Below, piece by piece: positions 17,676 through 26,441 of a stretch of DNA of 64,000 nt (its first letter is position 1; each line of letters opens with the position of its first letter). Source of the DNA: Paractinoplanes lichenicola. GTDB taxonomy: Bacteria > Actinomycetota > Actinomycetes > Mycobacteriales > Micromonosporaceae. Location: positions 744,001 to 808,000 of the forward strand of contig NZ_JAENHO010000001.1 in assembly GCF_016785085.1 (NCBI RefSeq). Reading direction: 5' to 3'. The notes under the pieces are model-generated. The model had not been told where the DNA came from. It was given only the letters and a program-made list of their open reading frames with translations, and did no database searches. The position numbers and the translations under genes were made by a program.

Positions 17676-17819
17676 CGCCGCCCTCCGGCCCCCGCCGGGC
17701 CGCTTCCTCGCCTCCTGCGACTTGACGCCGCCCTCCGGCCCCCGCCGGGCCGCTCCTCGCGGCTGCGTCTTGACGCCGCCCTCCGGCCCCCGCCGGGCCG
17801 CTTCCTCGCGGCTGCGTCT
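17667..17819. repeat. Three tandem copies of a 49-bp GC-rich repeat, with truncated fourth
   Basis: Copies begin at 17667, 17717 and 17765 (GCGAC/GCGTC then TTGACGCCGCCCTCCG), and a fourth start GCGTCTTGAC lies at 17814. Each copy contains a hairpin CGGCCC-CCGCC-GGGCCG. The first copy includes the nitroreductase stop, and the last TTGACA merges with the next gene's probable -35. The copies could act as stacked terminators. Confidence 0.8.
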
Positions 17820-17863
17820 TGACAACGGTCGATGCCGGGCCTTGTATGTTACCGGGAGGTAAC
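17819..17863 (+). promoter_or_regulatory. Promoter and operator of secreted alpha/beta hydrolase
   Basis: TTGACA (17819-17824) is followed 18 bases later by TTGTAT. An inverted repeat GTTACC-N4-GGTAAC (17848-17863) covers the ribosome site GGGAGG. The palindrome resembles TetR-type operators and could also fold over the ribosome site. Confidence 0.55.
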
Positions 17864-17866
17864 GCC

Positions 17867-19252
17867 ATGATCCGGTGTCGTGCCGCAGTCGTCGCCCTAG
17901 CCCTGCTCGTGTCGATCTTCGCCGCTCCCGCCGCGCACGCGGCCGTCTGTGCCGCTCCGGCCCTCAGCTCGACCCAGCCCGGCTACCTGGTCGCCGATCC
18001 CGCCTGCAACCTCGACGGCACCCCGTTCGCCGCCCTGCCCGGCGCGAAGGTCCACACCGGCATCACCGGCGGCGCCGCCTACCGCATCGAGGTCCCCGGC
18101 GCCTGGAACGGCGGCCTGGTCGTCTTCGCCCACGGCTACCGCGGCACCGGCACGACCGTCTACGTCGACGATCCCGGCCTGCGCGCCCACTACGTCGCCC
18201 GGGGCTACGCGTGGGCCGCCTCCAGCTACGCCACCAACGGCTACGACGTCGGCCAGGGCGTACGCGACTCGGTCGCCCTGATCGACGTCTTCCGCCGCGT
18301 CACCGGCACCAGGGCCCGCTCGGTCATCATGTCCGGCGCGTCGATGGGCGGCCACGTCACCGCCGTCGCCATCGAGGAACATCCCCGCGCATTCGTCGGC
18401 GCCATGCCCTACTGCGGCGTCCTCGGCGACACCGCCCTCTACGACTACTTCCTCGACGCCAACGTCACCGCGGCCGCGCTCGCCAACGTCAAAATCGAGT
18501 TCCCCCGTACGCCGGACGCCTCCTACCAGCAACGCTGGCGCGACCAGGTAGGCCGCATAGTCCCCGCCCTCGGCCTGCCCACCGGCTCCACCCCCGCCGG
18601 CCGCGCCTGGTCCGCGGTAGTCGAACGCCGCAGCGGCGGCGACCGCCCCGGCTTCGACAGCGCCTTCACCTACTGGAACGCCGCCCCCTCCCTGCCCCCA
18701 CTAGCCGACCTGCCGTTCCTGTTCGGCCTCTATCCCGGCCTGCAGGGCGGCACCGCCGGCATCGCCCCCGGCAACGTCACCGACAACCGCCACACGCTCT
18801 ACCGCACCACCGACCGCCTGTGGCCCACCCCCGCCGAATGGCAACTCAACCGCGACGTCCTACGCGTCCGCCGTACGGCCTCGGCCGACCCCGGCCTCTC
18901 CGGCATCCCCCGCGTCGACGGCCGCCCACCCGTGCCAGTCCTCTCCCTGCACGACATCGGCGACCTGTTCGTGCCGCTCTCGATGGAACAGAAATACGCC
19001 ACCGAGGCCGCCCGCAACGGCCGCTCCCACCTCTTCGTCTCCCGAGCCATCCGCGGCGTCGGCCACTGCGACTTCACGGCCCCGGAACTAACCGAAGCCT
19101 TCGACGCCCTCACCACCTGGATCCACACCGGCCACCGCCCCGCCGGCGACGCCATCCTGAACCGCCGGGCGGTCGCCGATCCGGCCTTCGGCTGCCCCTT
19201 CACCCGAGGCACCCACCGCAACTTCGTCGCCCCGCCATGCCCGAGTACCTAG
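17867..19252 (+). CDS. Secreted alpha/beta-hydrolase
   Basis: 461 residues from ATG 17867, with GGGAGG seven bases upstream. The signal peptide (about 1-24) ends AAHAAVC. The fold shows an oxyanion strand (GGLVVFAHGYRG), the nucleophile elbow MSGASMGGH, a late acid segment near LHDIGDLFVPL and the catalytic His in RGVGHCDF. Secreted actinobacterial proteins of this kind are esterase- or peptidase-like; the substrate is unknown. It has its own promoter with an operator-like palindrome. Beyond it lies 1.2 kb without a recognisable gene. Confidence 0.8.
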   Translation: MIRCRAAVVALALLVSIFAAPAAHAAVCAAPALSSTQPGYLVADPACNLDGTPFAALPGAKVHTGITGGAAYRIEVPGAWNGGLVVFAHGYRGTGTTVYVDDPGLRAHYVARGYAWAASSYATNGYDVGQGVRDSVALIDVFRRVTGTRARSVIMSGASMGGHVTAVAIEEHPRAFVGAMPYCGVLGDTALYDYFLDANVTAAALANVKIEFPRTPDASYQQRWRDQVGRIVPALGLPTGSTPAGRAWSAVVERRSGGDRPGFDSAFTYWNAAPSLPPLADLPFLFGLYPGLQGGTAGIAPGNVTDNRHTLYRTTDRLWPTPAEWQLNRDVLRVRRTASADPGLSGIPRVDGRPPVPVLSLHDIGDLFVPLSMEQKYATEAARNGRSHLFVSRAIRGVGHCDFTAPELTEAFDALTTWIHTGHRPAGDAILNRRAVADPAFGCPFTRGTHRNFVAPPCPST

Positions 19253-20457
19253 CTGGAAGCGGTTCATGACCGAAGCCTCGGCATCGGCGTCACCACGAAC
19301 CGGCCCCGGACCTTGGGTGCGACCGGGCTCACCTCCCTTCATTTCCGGCGTGTTGCCACCGCTTGGTTTCAGGCGAGCACCTGTCGACTTTTGTTGAGAG
19401 CAGCAGCCGAAGCGCCTCGAGACAATCACCTCTTGTGGTGCCTGGTCAGGACCGCTAGTGCGGCTTTCGAGGCGCAGACAGAGTGATCGCTAGGGAGTTC
19501 GTTCGATACCGTTAGAGCCGCATTTGGCGCCAACGTTGCAGGTCGAGGACCACTTCGACCGTTTAGGCGTGATCGAATGGTGCTCGACTCCGGTGCGCCA
19601 TCTGAACTGTGAGCACGTGGCCACGCGGCTTGTACAACGCACTTGGTCAACACCTGGAGTCGGCACGGCTGACAGTGCGATCTGCGACTGCGCTCGGGTG
19701 CCGACGGTGGCGCCAGGGGCACAGAACGTGAAGACATCCGCCACCCCGCGGCTTGGCGGGGGGGCACGCAGTATGGCGCGCGTATCGACTCGGTCGGCTG
19801 GTCACGTCTGGACATCACAGCTAGCCGACTCCCGTACCGTCGCTCCTCGGACGAGGCCGCGCCTCGAGACCGTTGACGGCCTTTGCGGGTCTGCTCGGTC
19901 ACCAGCATCGATGATGAGCGAGGTGTGCCGTCCAGGCTAAGTTTGCCCCGACGGCCAGGGTGTCGCCGGCGGCGTCCGTCGAGCACCTGGTCCAAGAGCC
20001 TGCCGGGTGCGATCGGTCGGCAAACACTCCCCGACGGGCACCTGAAACACGGCCCATGGCGCGCCGAGCCGGCCACTCCGAGAACTGCCTCTCCGCCTGA
20101 CACGTGGCGGCGGGCACGCAGGGTGGACGTCGCGGATGTCAGCGGTCTTGGCGCCGATGAACAGGTTCGGCAGTGACCAGAGGACAGGTGAGTCAGGGCC
20201 AAGTGGGCGACACTCGCTGTCGGGATGGTGTTTGTGGGTGACCACCGGGAACATCCCGGTCGCGCGCTACGGCCTTGACGCCCGTGGTGGCCGCGGGAGA
20301 CTCCCGGTTCTGTCCTATTGCGGTTGGGGGCTCGACGTGGCGTACGGAAATCCGGGTTTGACCGTTACGATTCCGTGACCTGATCACGAGAACTAAGGCG
20401 CCAGGGACCGCATCGCACCAAGTAACAGAGTCACATGAGCTATGAACGGGGTTTGAG
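19253..20457. other. 1.2-kb region without a convincing gene
   Basis: Base composition is visibly less GC-rich than the flanks, and no frame shows the third-position GC bias of neighbouring genes. The longest open frames (for example minus 19426-20202) translate to Arg/Ser-rich, motif-free sequence. I see no transposase, integrase or tRNA. The last 100 bases probably hold the lipoprotein promoter. It could be decayed transferred DNA or a long control region. Confidence 0.5.
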
Positions 20458-20964
20458 ATGCGTAAGTCCTTCCTGGTCGTTGGTGCCGCCGCCGTCGTCG
20501 TGCTGAGTGGGTGTTCCGGCGGCGTCGAGCGGGTCGACGGCGTGGCGGCGCCGGTTGCCGCGCCGGCCACGTCCGCTCCAGCCGCCACCGCCACCACCAC
20601 GCCGCCGGCTACCACCGCGACGAGCCCGGCGAGTGCGATCTCCGCGCCCACCCGCCGGACGTCGAAGCCGACGGCCAAGGCCTGCCCGGTGACCAACGCC
20701 CAGCTGCAGAAGGCCCTGCGAGCCAAGCCCGACGACGGCGTGTTCCCCGACTCCACCTTCACGAAGATCGTCTGCTTCGAGGGGTACGCGGCGACCACGG
20801 TGCCCGAGCGGTCCAACTCCGACGAGTCGTACGTGGTCTGGAAGCACTCCGCCGGTTCCTGGTCGGTTCTGAGCAGCGGCACCGCCGACATCTGCCCAGG
20901 CGTCCCGGCCGACGTGGTCCGGCACTTCCGCGCGGCCCGTTACGGCGCCTGCGGCCAAGGCTAG
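20458..20964 (+). CDS. Putative lipoprotein
   Basis: 168 residues. The N-terminus MRKSFLVVGAAAVVVLSGC is a lipoprotein signal with lipobox LSGC (Cys19). A Pro/Ala/Thr linker (about 30-70) follows, then a C-terminal domain of about 95 residues with three to four cysteines (AKACPVTNAQLQKAL, IVCFEGY, TADICPGV, YGACGQG). These probably form disulfides outside the cell. No enzyme motif is seen. The gene converges with, and overlaps by a few bases, the remnant of an FtsX-type permease. Confidence 0.75.
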   Translation: MRKSFLVVGAAAVVVLSGCSGGVERVDGVAAPVAAPATSAPAATATTTPPATTATSPASAISAPTRRTSKPTAKACPVTNAQLQKALRAKPDDGVFPDSTFTKIVCFEGYAATTVPERSNSDESYVVWKHSAGSWSVLSSGTADICPGVPADVVRHFRAARYGACGQG

Positions 20965-21437
20965 GACAGAGCGTCGATAGGTGCTGCCCGGGCGGCCCGC
21001 CGGCCGGGGAGCACCGAGGCGAGTACGCCGGCCAGCAGGGCCACCGAAGGTCATGAGCCTTGACCGGTACGGTCACCGAGCCCGACGGTCCGGTCAGGGT
21101 CACCCGGGTCCCGTCCCGGACGCCGGCGTCGGCCAGCAGGTAGGGGCCGGCCAGCACGGTGTTCCGCGACGACGGCACCGCGATCGGCGCCAACGCCAGC
21201 GCGTCCGGGCCGGGGCTGTGCACGACGACGTCGGTGGGGTGCCCGCGCAGGGCGGCCCGGGCCCGTGTCGAGGGCAGCGCCGCCACGCCTTCGACCCCGG
21301 CCACCCCGGCGACGTCTCGGATCGTGCGCTCGGGCAGCGCACCGCTGAACACGGAAACCGTCACGTCCACCGGGAACTGTTCGCTCAGGTTGCGTTCCGA
21401 CGTGGCGGTCATGCTCGCCGCGCCGACTTGCAGGGTG
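20961..21437 (-). pseudogene. FtsX/MacB-type ABC permease remnant
   Basis: The minus strand from about 21437 reads an extracytoplasmic segment typical of these permeases (SERNLSEQFPVDVTV, DGTRVTLTGPSGSV). At about 21050 it jumps into another frame giving the usual C-terminal end LLAGVLASVLPGRRAARAAP-IDALS and a stop at 20961. The transmembrane core is missing. So this is an internally deleted, frame-broken fossil, cut at its N-terminal side by the isomerase fragment. Confidence 0.7.
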
Positions 21438-21668
21438 ACCGCGGTGCTGGCCGAGGCGGGCTCGCTGGTCGACTACGTGCAGATCGCCGACGTGCCGGTC
21501 CGGAGTGAACCGGGCAGCGGAAGCCTCGACTGGCCCGCACTGCTGGCGACGCTGCACGACGCGGGCTATCGCGGGCCGATCGGGCTGGAATACGTCCCCG
21601 CCACCGACACGGTCGCGTCGGTGGCGGGGATCCGTGCTGTTGTCAGGAGCGTGCCTTCTCCCACATGA
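21438..21668 (+). pseudogene. C-terminal fragment of hydroxypyruvate isomerase-like TIM barrel
   Basis: The plus strand encodes VTAVLAEAGSLVDYVQIADVP, then EPGSGSLDW, GYRGPIGLEY and a normal stop. This matches the last third of hydroxypyruvate isomerase/Hyi-type sugar-phosphate isomerases. No start or N-terminal barrel strands are present, and the upstream sequence is permease on the opposite strand. It is a truncated fossil. Confidence 0.7.
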
Positions 21669-23682
21669 CCGTGTACGCCTCGGCTCCGCTGAGCAGTTGG
21701 CGGCGGAGCTGGGCGGCGTCCGGGCCGGCCTGGTTGATCAGGTCGGTGATCCAGTCGGCGTACAGGCCGTACTGGGCCACGCCGTCGGTGTTGAGGTCGA
21801 AGGTGCGGGAGCCGTAGACCTGCTTGCTGACCCGGGTGCCGTTGGTCGCGGTGAACGGGTAGACCAGCGGGCGGGAGGCGGCGTCCTGGCGCGGGGCGGC
21901 CTGCGTGCCGAGGCCGTTGACGTCGGTGCCGACCCCGTAGCCGATGATCTTCGAGCCGTTGGCCAGCCCGTTGTTGGTGCGCCACTCCTGCAGGAAGGTG
22001 GGCGTGTCCTGGCCGTCGGGGGTGGCCGAGAACGCGTAACCGGCGACGAAACCGCCGACCCCGAGCATCCGGTTGATCATCGACGGGTCGGACCAGCTGT
22101 GCACCGACGCGACGCCCGGATAGTTCGCCTGCTGGGCCATGTCGAGCACGGCCGAGGCGGCCTTCACGCTCATGTGGTCGATGTGGATGATCATGCCGCG
22201 GTCCATCATCCGCTCGACCAGGTAGCGGCCGAGGTCGGTCAGGCCGCGGACGTTGCAGATCTTGCCGCTCGGGTAGACCGGCAGGATCGCGCCGGCCGGC
22301 AGGTTCACCCCGAGCTGCAGCAGCCGGGCGAAGTCGTCGCTGACGATCGGCTGCTCGTTGTCGGAGGGGCCGGTGCACGAGGTCGCCTGCCACCAGTGAC
22401 CGGTGGAGATCAGGTTGCCGACGTTGACCGCGGCGCCGGTGACGCCCTCGTCGAAGCGGGTGCCGCCGAACGCGTTGTCGAACTTGTGCACGGGATAGAG
22501 GCCGCTGACGCCGATCGCGGCCAGCTCGTCGAGGCCCGCGTCGATCTGCGCCTTGGTGCACTGCGGCACGTCGTTGACCTCGCGGCAGCCGAAGATCTCG
22601 GAGTTCTCGACGCCGATGGTGACGGCCAGCTTGCCCTGGGCGGCGATCTGGCGCACCTGGGCCGGGGTGGTGGCCAGCCGGAACCAGCCCTTGCCGGGGC
22701 CGCCGCTGCGGGCGTCCACATAGTCCTGCATCTTGCGCAGATAGTCGGCCTGGGCCCGGATCTGGTCCATCTCGTCGCACGAGGTGTGCTCGAGGGTCAG
22801 CCCGCAGATCACCCGGTTGGCCACCAGCAGCACGTTGAGCACCCGCTGGCCGGACTGCCAGGCGCGCTCGAGGCTGCGGAAGTAGGAAGCCTCGTGCAGC
22901 ATCGTGTCGTACTGCGGCCAGTCGCCGAAGGTGGGCCAGCCGTCCTCGGCCGAGTTGATCGGGTCGGTGCCCGCGATGATCGCCTCGAGCAGCGCGCCCC
23001 AGCCCAGGGTCGCGTGCGACGGGCAGCCCTTGAGCGCGACGGGGGCGCCGCCCGGGGCGTACGCGTCGCCGCAGTGCAGCGAGCCGCCGAACGCCTCGCC
23101 CGCGGTGATGTGCGCGTGGGCGTCGATCCAGCCGACCAGCTTGCCGTTGGCATCGACGCCCGGGGCCGGGGTGCCGGTGACGCCGGTGGCGATGTCGGGC
23201 ACTGCGGCGCAGCCGGTGGCCGGGGCCAGCGCGACGGTCGAGTTGCTGTTGCCCGCGCCCAGCCCGCCGAGATAGACGCCGAGCTGCTGATTGGTCGCGG
23301 TGGAGAGGAAGCGGTACTTGCCGTCGGCGGCGCTCACGGTCCAGTCGGCCCGATCCCCGTACGAGTCACCGGCCCAGACCCAGCCGACCACGGTCTGATA
23401 GATCGGCTTGCCCGTGGCGTCGCGCAGCATGTACCGGCCGAGCTGCGTGGCCTCGAACCGGAACGGCTCGGCGCCCGACGCGGTGCCGGTGAAGCCGTAG
23501 CCGACGGAGTCACGCTTGACGTAGCCCTTCGACGTCGTGCCGTCGAAGACCTGGAGCGTCGCGCACAGACCTTCCAGGTCCTGCGCGGGACTCCAGGCCG
23601 GGGCCGCGGAGACGGGCGCGGGCGCCGCTCCGACAAGCCCGGCCACCAGTAAGGCCGCCGCCAGTTTGCGCCATCTCGCCAC
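21643..23682 (-). CDS. Secreted metal-dependent amidohydrolase-like protein
   Basis: 679 residues, GTG start, with GGAGGGGG upstream. The signal peptide (about 1-27) ends PVSAAPA. A beta-rich N-terminal domain of about 150 residues precedes a TIM-barrel metallohydrolase. Its metal-ligand motifs are WIDAHAHI, a central YPVHKFDNAF strand and MIIHIDHMS, with a late Asp in GVGTDVNGLG. The family is amidohydrolase/renal-dipeptidase-like, and the substrate is unknown. Its 3' end overlaps the isomerase fossil. The upstream 370 bp holds degenerate repeats. Confidence 0.75.
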   Translation of the reverse strand: MARWRKLAAALLVAGLVGAAPAPVSAAPAWSPAQDLEGLCATLQVFDGTTSKGYVKRDSVGYGFTGTASGAEPFRFEATQLGRYMLRDATGKPIYQTVVGWVWAGDSYGDRADWTVSAADGKYRFLSTATNQQLGVYLGGLGAGNSNSTVALAPATGCAAVPDIATGVTGTPAPGVDANGKLVGWIDAHAHITAGEAFGGSLHCGDAYAPGGAPVALKGCPSHATLGWGALLEAIIAGTDPINSAEDGWPTFGDWPQYDTMLHEASYFRSLERAWQSGQRVLNVLLVANRVICGLTLEHTSCDEMDQIRAQADYLRKMQDYVDARSGGPGKGWFRLATTPAQVRQIAAQGKLAVTIGVENSEIFGCREVNDVPQCTKAQIDAGLDELAAIGVSGLYPVHKFDNAFGGTRFDEGVTGAAVNVGNLISTGHWWQATSCTGPSDNEQPIVSDDFARLLQLGVNLPAGAILPVYPSGKICNVRGLTDLGRYLVERMMDRGMIIHIDHMSVKAASAVLDMAQQANYPGVASVHSWSDPSMINRMLGVGGFVAGYAFSATPDGQDTPTFLQEWRTNNGLANGSKIIGYGVGTDVNGLGTQAAPRQDAASRPLVYPFTATNGTRVSKQVYGSRTFDLNTDGVAQYGLYADWITDLINQAGPDAAQLRRQLLSGAEAYTVMWEKARS

Positions 23683-24053
23683 CGGTAAAACCCCCTCCGA
23701 TTGATCACCGTCGGGCGAGTGTAAGAAGAGTCACACGCTATTCATAGATGTAAATGTGAAATTTTCTCTCAGCCGCACTCTCAACTGCACCAAGTGGCAC
23801 ATCAGGCCGAGGCGGGCGGCCTCGTGCCAGCGGTGCAGGGCGACGGCGGTCGCACGCGGCTAGGCCAAGCGGCGTTGACCAAGCAGCCTCATCAGGGCGC
23901 GGTGCCGAGCGACGGCGGCGGCGCTCTCGAGCGGGCCAAGCAGCACGTCGGGACGTGTGCCGGCCGACGGCGGCCGCGCCCTCAACCGGGCCAAGCAGCA
24001 CGTCACGGCGCGGCGGGCCCACCCACAACCGGGGCCGAGTGGCGTGCCAGAAC
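23683..24053. other. 370-bp gene-free spacer with degenerate repeats
   Basis: The left 60 bases are AT-rich and should carry the amidohydrolase promoter (minus strand). The rest is GC-rich without a plausible gene. It holds two 40-bp direct repeats (23910-23949 and 23965-24004, four mismatches, both ending GGGCCAAGCAGCACGTC) and weaker copies near 23790, 23867 and 23878. Confidence 0.6.
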
Positions 24054-26195
24054 CTAGGCGACGGCCCTCGCGTCGAAGGCGGACCAGCCGCCCTCCTTCA
24101 GCAGTGCGCCGTCCTCGCTGCGCAGGGCCGTGTGGGCGCCCCGCACCTCGAACAGGCCCGAGTCGCCGGCCGGGGTCAGCGTCCACGCCTGGGTGGCGTC
24201 GCCCGGGCGGCAGGGTTGCATTCGCAGGACGGTCTCGCGGATGTCGGTGAGGCAGGTCGGCGTCCCGGCCGCGGGCACCTTGGGCGTGGCCACGATCTGG
24301 ACCTGGTTCTGGTTCGCCTCGGAGCGCTTGCGCACGCGGGCCGGCTTGATGGTCATCCGGGTCGACTCGGTGACCCCGGTGCCGGTCAGGTCGACCGATC
24401 CGTCGGGGTGTGAGCGCAGGTGGTGGGAGCCGCCCGAGTCGGCGGTGAGGGTGATGACGACCGGGACGCCGAGGGCGACCCCGAGGTTTTTCAGCACGGA
24501 CACGTCGGCGTCGACGAGCTTGGGGCCGCTGGGGGCCACCGTCGACGGTTTCGGGGCGGCGGGCGCCGATGTGGACGCCGGGGGCTCGCCGCGGTCGACG
24601 AGGGTGTATTTGTCGGCGTACCGCGGCTCGCCGATCTCCTCGACGCTCGTGCGCCGGGCCTGCGCGTTCCACTGCAGGAACCCGTAGTCGTTGCCGATGC
24701 TGAAGGCGGGCCGCCCGGCGGCGTCGCGGCCGGCCTCGATGAGCGAGAACAGCGTGGCCTTGGTCGGGGTGCACGCCGTGCCGACCAGCGGGGCGATCGG
24801 CTCGTCAGGGTCGATCTTGACGCCGAGGCAGACCGGCGCGGCGGCGTACCCCTCGTTGGTCAGCGACTGAATCATGTAGTCGACGCCCACCGGCTCCAGC
24901 ACGAACTGCGAGCGCGAGCCCGTGCCGTCGGAGAGCTCCAGCTCGGCGGGGGCGTCCTCCAGCATGAAGAACCGGTCGGACTCGCTGAGCTGCATCGAGA
25001 AGCGCCGGTTGCCGGCAAGGATCGCGGTGAGCGGGTCGACGGGGGCCGGACCCGACGACGCGGCGGGGCCGGCCGCGCCGGTCGAACCGGTCGCCCGGTT
25101 CGCGCTCAGCATGTGCCCGCCGACCAGGCCGGCGGTCAGCAGCGTGGCCAGGGCCACCCCGGCCACCGCCCACTGGCGCACCCGGCTGCCGGCTTTGCGG
25201 TGCGGCGCCGGCTCCGGGGGCAGGGCTGAGCCCGGGGGCAGGGCTGAGTCCGAAGCGTGGGCTGAGTCCGGGCCCCGGTCCGGGTACGGGTGAGGGGTCC
25301 GGGCCGAAGTCCGGGCCGGGGCCGGCACGATGTCGGCCGGTGGAGGCGGCACCGGCATCGGCCGGACCGCAGCCCGGGTCGGGCCGTCCAGCAGCAGGTC
25401 GAGCAGCTCGCGGGCGGTCGGCCGGTCCCGCGGATATTTGGCCAGCGCGGCCTCGACCACACCGCGCAGCGGCTCCGGCACACCCGAGGTGTCCGGCTGC
25501 TGGGTCAGGATGCGCATCGCCGTCACGGTCGGCGACTCCCCGGCGAACGGGGTGTGACTGGTGGCCGCGTAGGTGACCACCGCACCCCACGCGAAGACGT
25601 CGACGGCCGTGGTCACCTCGGCGCCGAACGTGGGGTCGAGCCGCTCCGGCGCCATGTAGGCCACCGTGCCGACCATCTGATCGGTGCTGGTGTGCCGGCT
25701 GGTCGCCTCGAAGGCCCGGGCGATGCCGAAGTCGATCACTTTGATGCCGCCCAGGGCGAACAGCACGTTGCCCGGCTTGAGGTCGCGGTGGATGACCCCG
25801 GCGCCGTGGATCGCGGTCAGCGCGGTGGCCACGCCGACGGCCACCCCCTGCAGGGCGGCCCCGGAGAGTGGGCCCCGCTCGTTCACGTACGCGGTCAGTG
25901 ACGGGCCGTCGACGTACTCGACCACCAGGTACGGCGGGTCGTGGTCGGGGGCCGCGTCGAGCACCGCGGCGGTGGAGAACGGTGGCACCTGCCGGGCCCG
26001 GCTGACCTCGCTGCGGAAGCGGCCGCGGAACTCGGGGTCGTCGGCGAACTCGGGGCGGACCATCTTGATCGCGACCAGGCGCTCGTCGGGCGCACGGGCC
26101 AGAAAGACGCTGCCCATGCCGCCCTGGCCGAGCCGGGCGATCAGGTCGTAGACCCCGAGCCGAGTGGGGTCGCCGGGACGCAGCGGCATGCTCAT
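24054..26195 (-). CDS. Transmembrane Ser/Thr protein kinase (PknB-type)
   Basis: 713 residues. The kinase domain (about 15-270) has the P-loop LGQGGMGSVFLA, K44, catalytic H136-R-D138 (HRDLKPGNV), D155-F-G and AYMAPERL. A Pro-rich cytoplasmic linker with small repeats (SALPPGSALPPEP) leads to one transmembrane helix (about 315-337). The large outside part (about 340-713) looks beta-trefoil-like. It has cysteines in ICLGVKID/TACTPTKA-type positions, so it probably senses a ligand or surface. An in-frame extension far upstream is a chance open frame; MSMPLRPGD is the sensible start, though no ribosome site is clear. Confidence 0.88.
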   Translation of the reverse strand: MSMPLRPGDPTRLGVYDLIARLGQGGMGSVFLARAPDERLVAIKMVRPEFADDPEFRGRFRSEVSRARQVPPFSTAAVLDAAPDHDPPYLVVEYVDGPSLTAYVNERGPLSGAALQGVAVGVATALTAIHGAGVIHRDLKPGNVLFALGGIKVIDFGIARAFEATSRHTSTDQMVGTVAYMAPERLDPTFGAEVTTAVDVFAWGAVVTYAATSHTPFAGESPTVTAMRILTQQPDTSGVPEPLRGVVEAALAKYPRDRPTARELLDLLLDGPTRAAVRPMPVPPPPADIVPAPARTSARTPHPYPDRGPDSAHASDSALPPGSALPPEPAPHRKAGSRVRQWAVAGVALATLLTAGLVGGHMLSANRATGSTGAAGPAASSGPAPVDPLTAILAGNRRFSMQLSESDRFFMLEDAPAELELSDGTGSRSQFVLEPVGVDYMIQSLTNEGYAAAPVCLGVKIDPDEPIAPLVGTACTPTKATLFSLIEAGRDAAGRPAFSIGNDYGFLQWNAQARRTSVEEIGEPRYADKYTLVDRGEPPASTSAPAAPKPSTVAPSGPKLVDADVSVLKNLGVALGVPVVITLTADSGGSHHLRSHPDGSVDLTGTGVTESTRMTIKPARVRKRSEANQNQVQIVATPKVPAAGTPTCLTDIRETVLRMQPCRPGDATQAWTLTPAGDSGLFEVRGAHTALRSEDGALLKEGGWSAFDARAVA

Positions 26196-26441
26196 GATGT
26201 GGTCAGAGCCTGTTCTGTCAGCGGACCCGGCGAAGACTACCGACGCCCCGCCACAGCAGCAAACGGACCACCCCGTCCCGGCCGCGGGGATCGGCGAGGT
26301 GCGATCGGGAAGATCGACAGTAATAATTTCCTGCAAAGTTGACCAGTGGTAAAAAAGTTTGTTCACATCCATTGACGGGCGTCGACGGGCAACCGGATGC
26401 TGTGGGCACTCCCCCATCCCCTTTCCCCGAGGATGTCCCCG

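Noticed and set aside
19426..20202. 258-codon minus-strand frame in the gene-poor region
   Set aside because: Arg/Ser-rich translation without domains, no third-position GC bias and no ribosome site.
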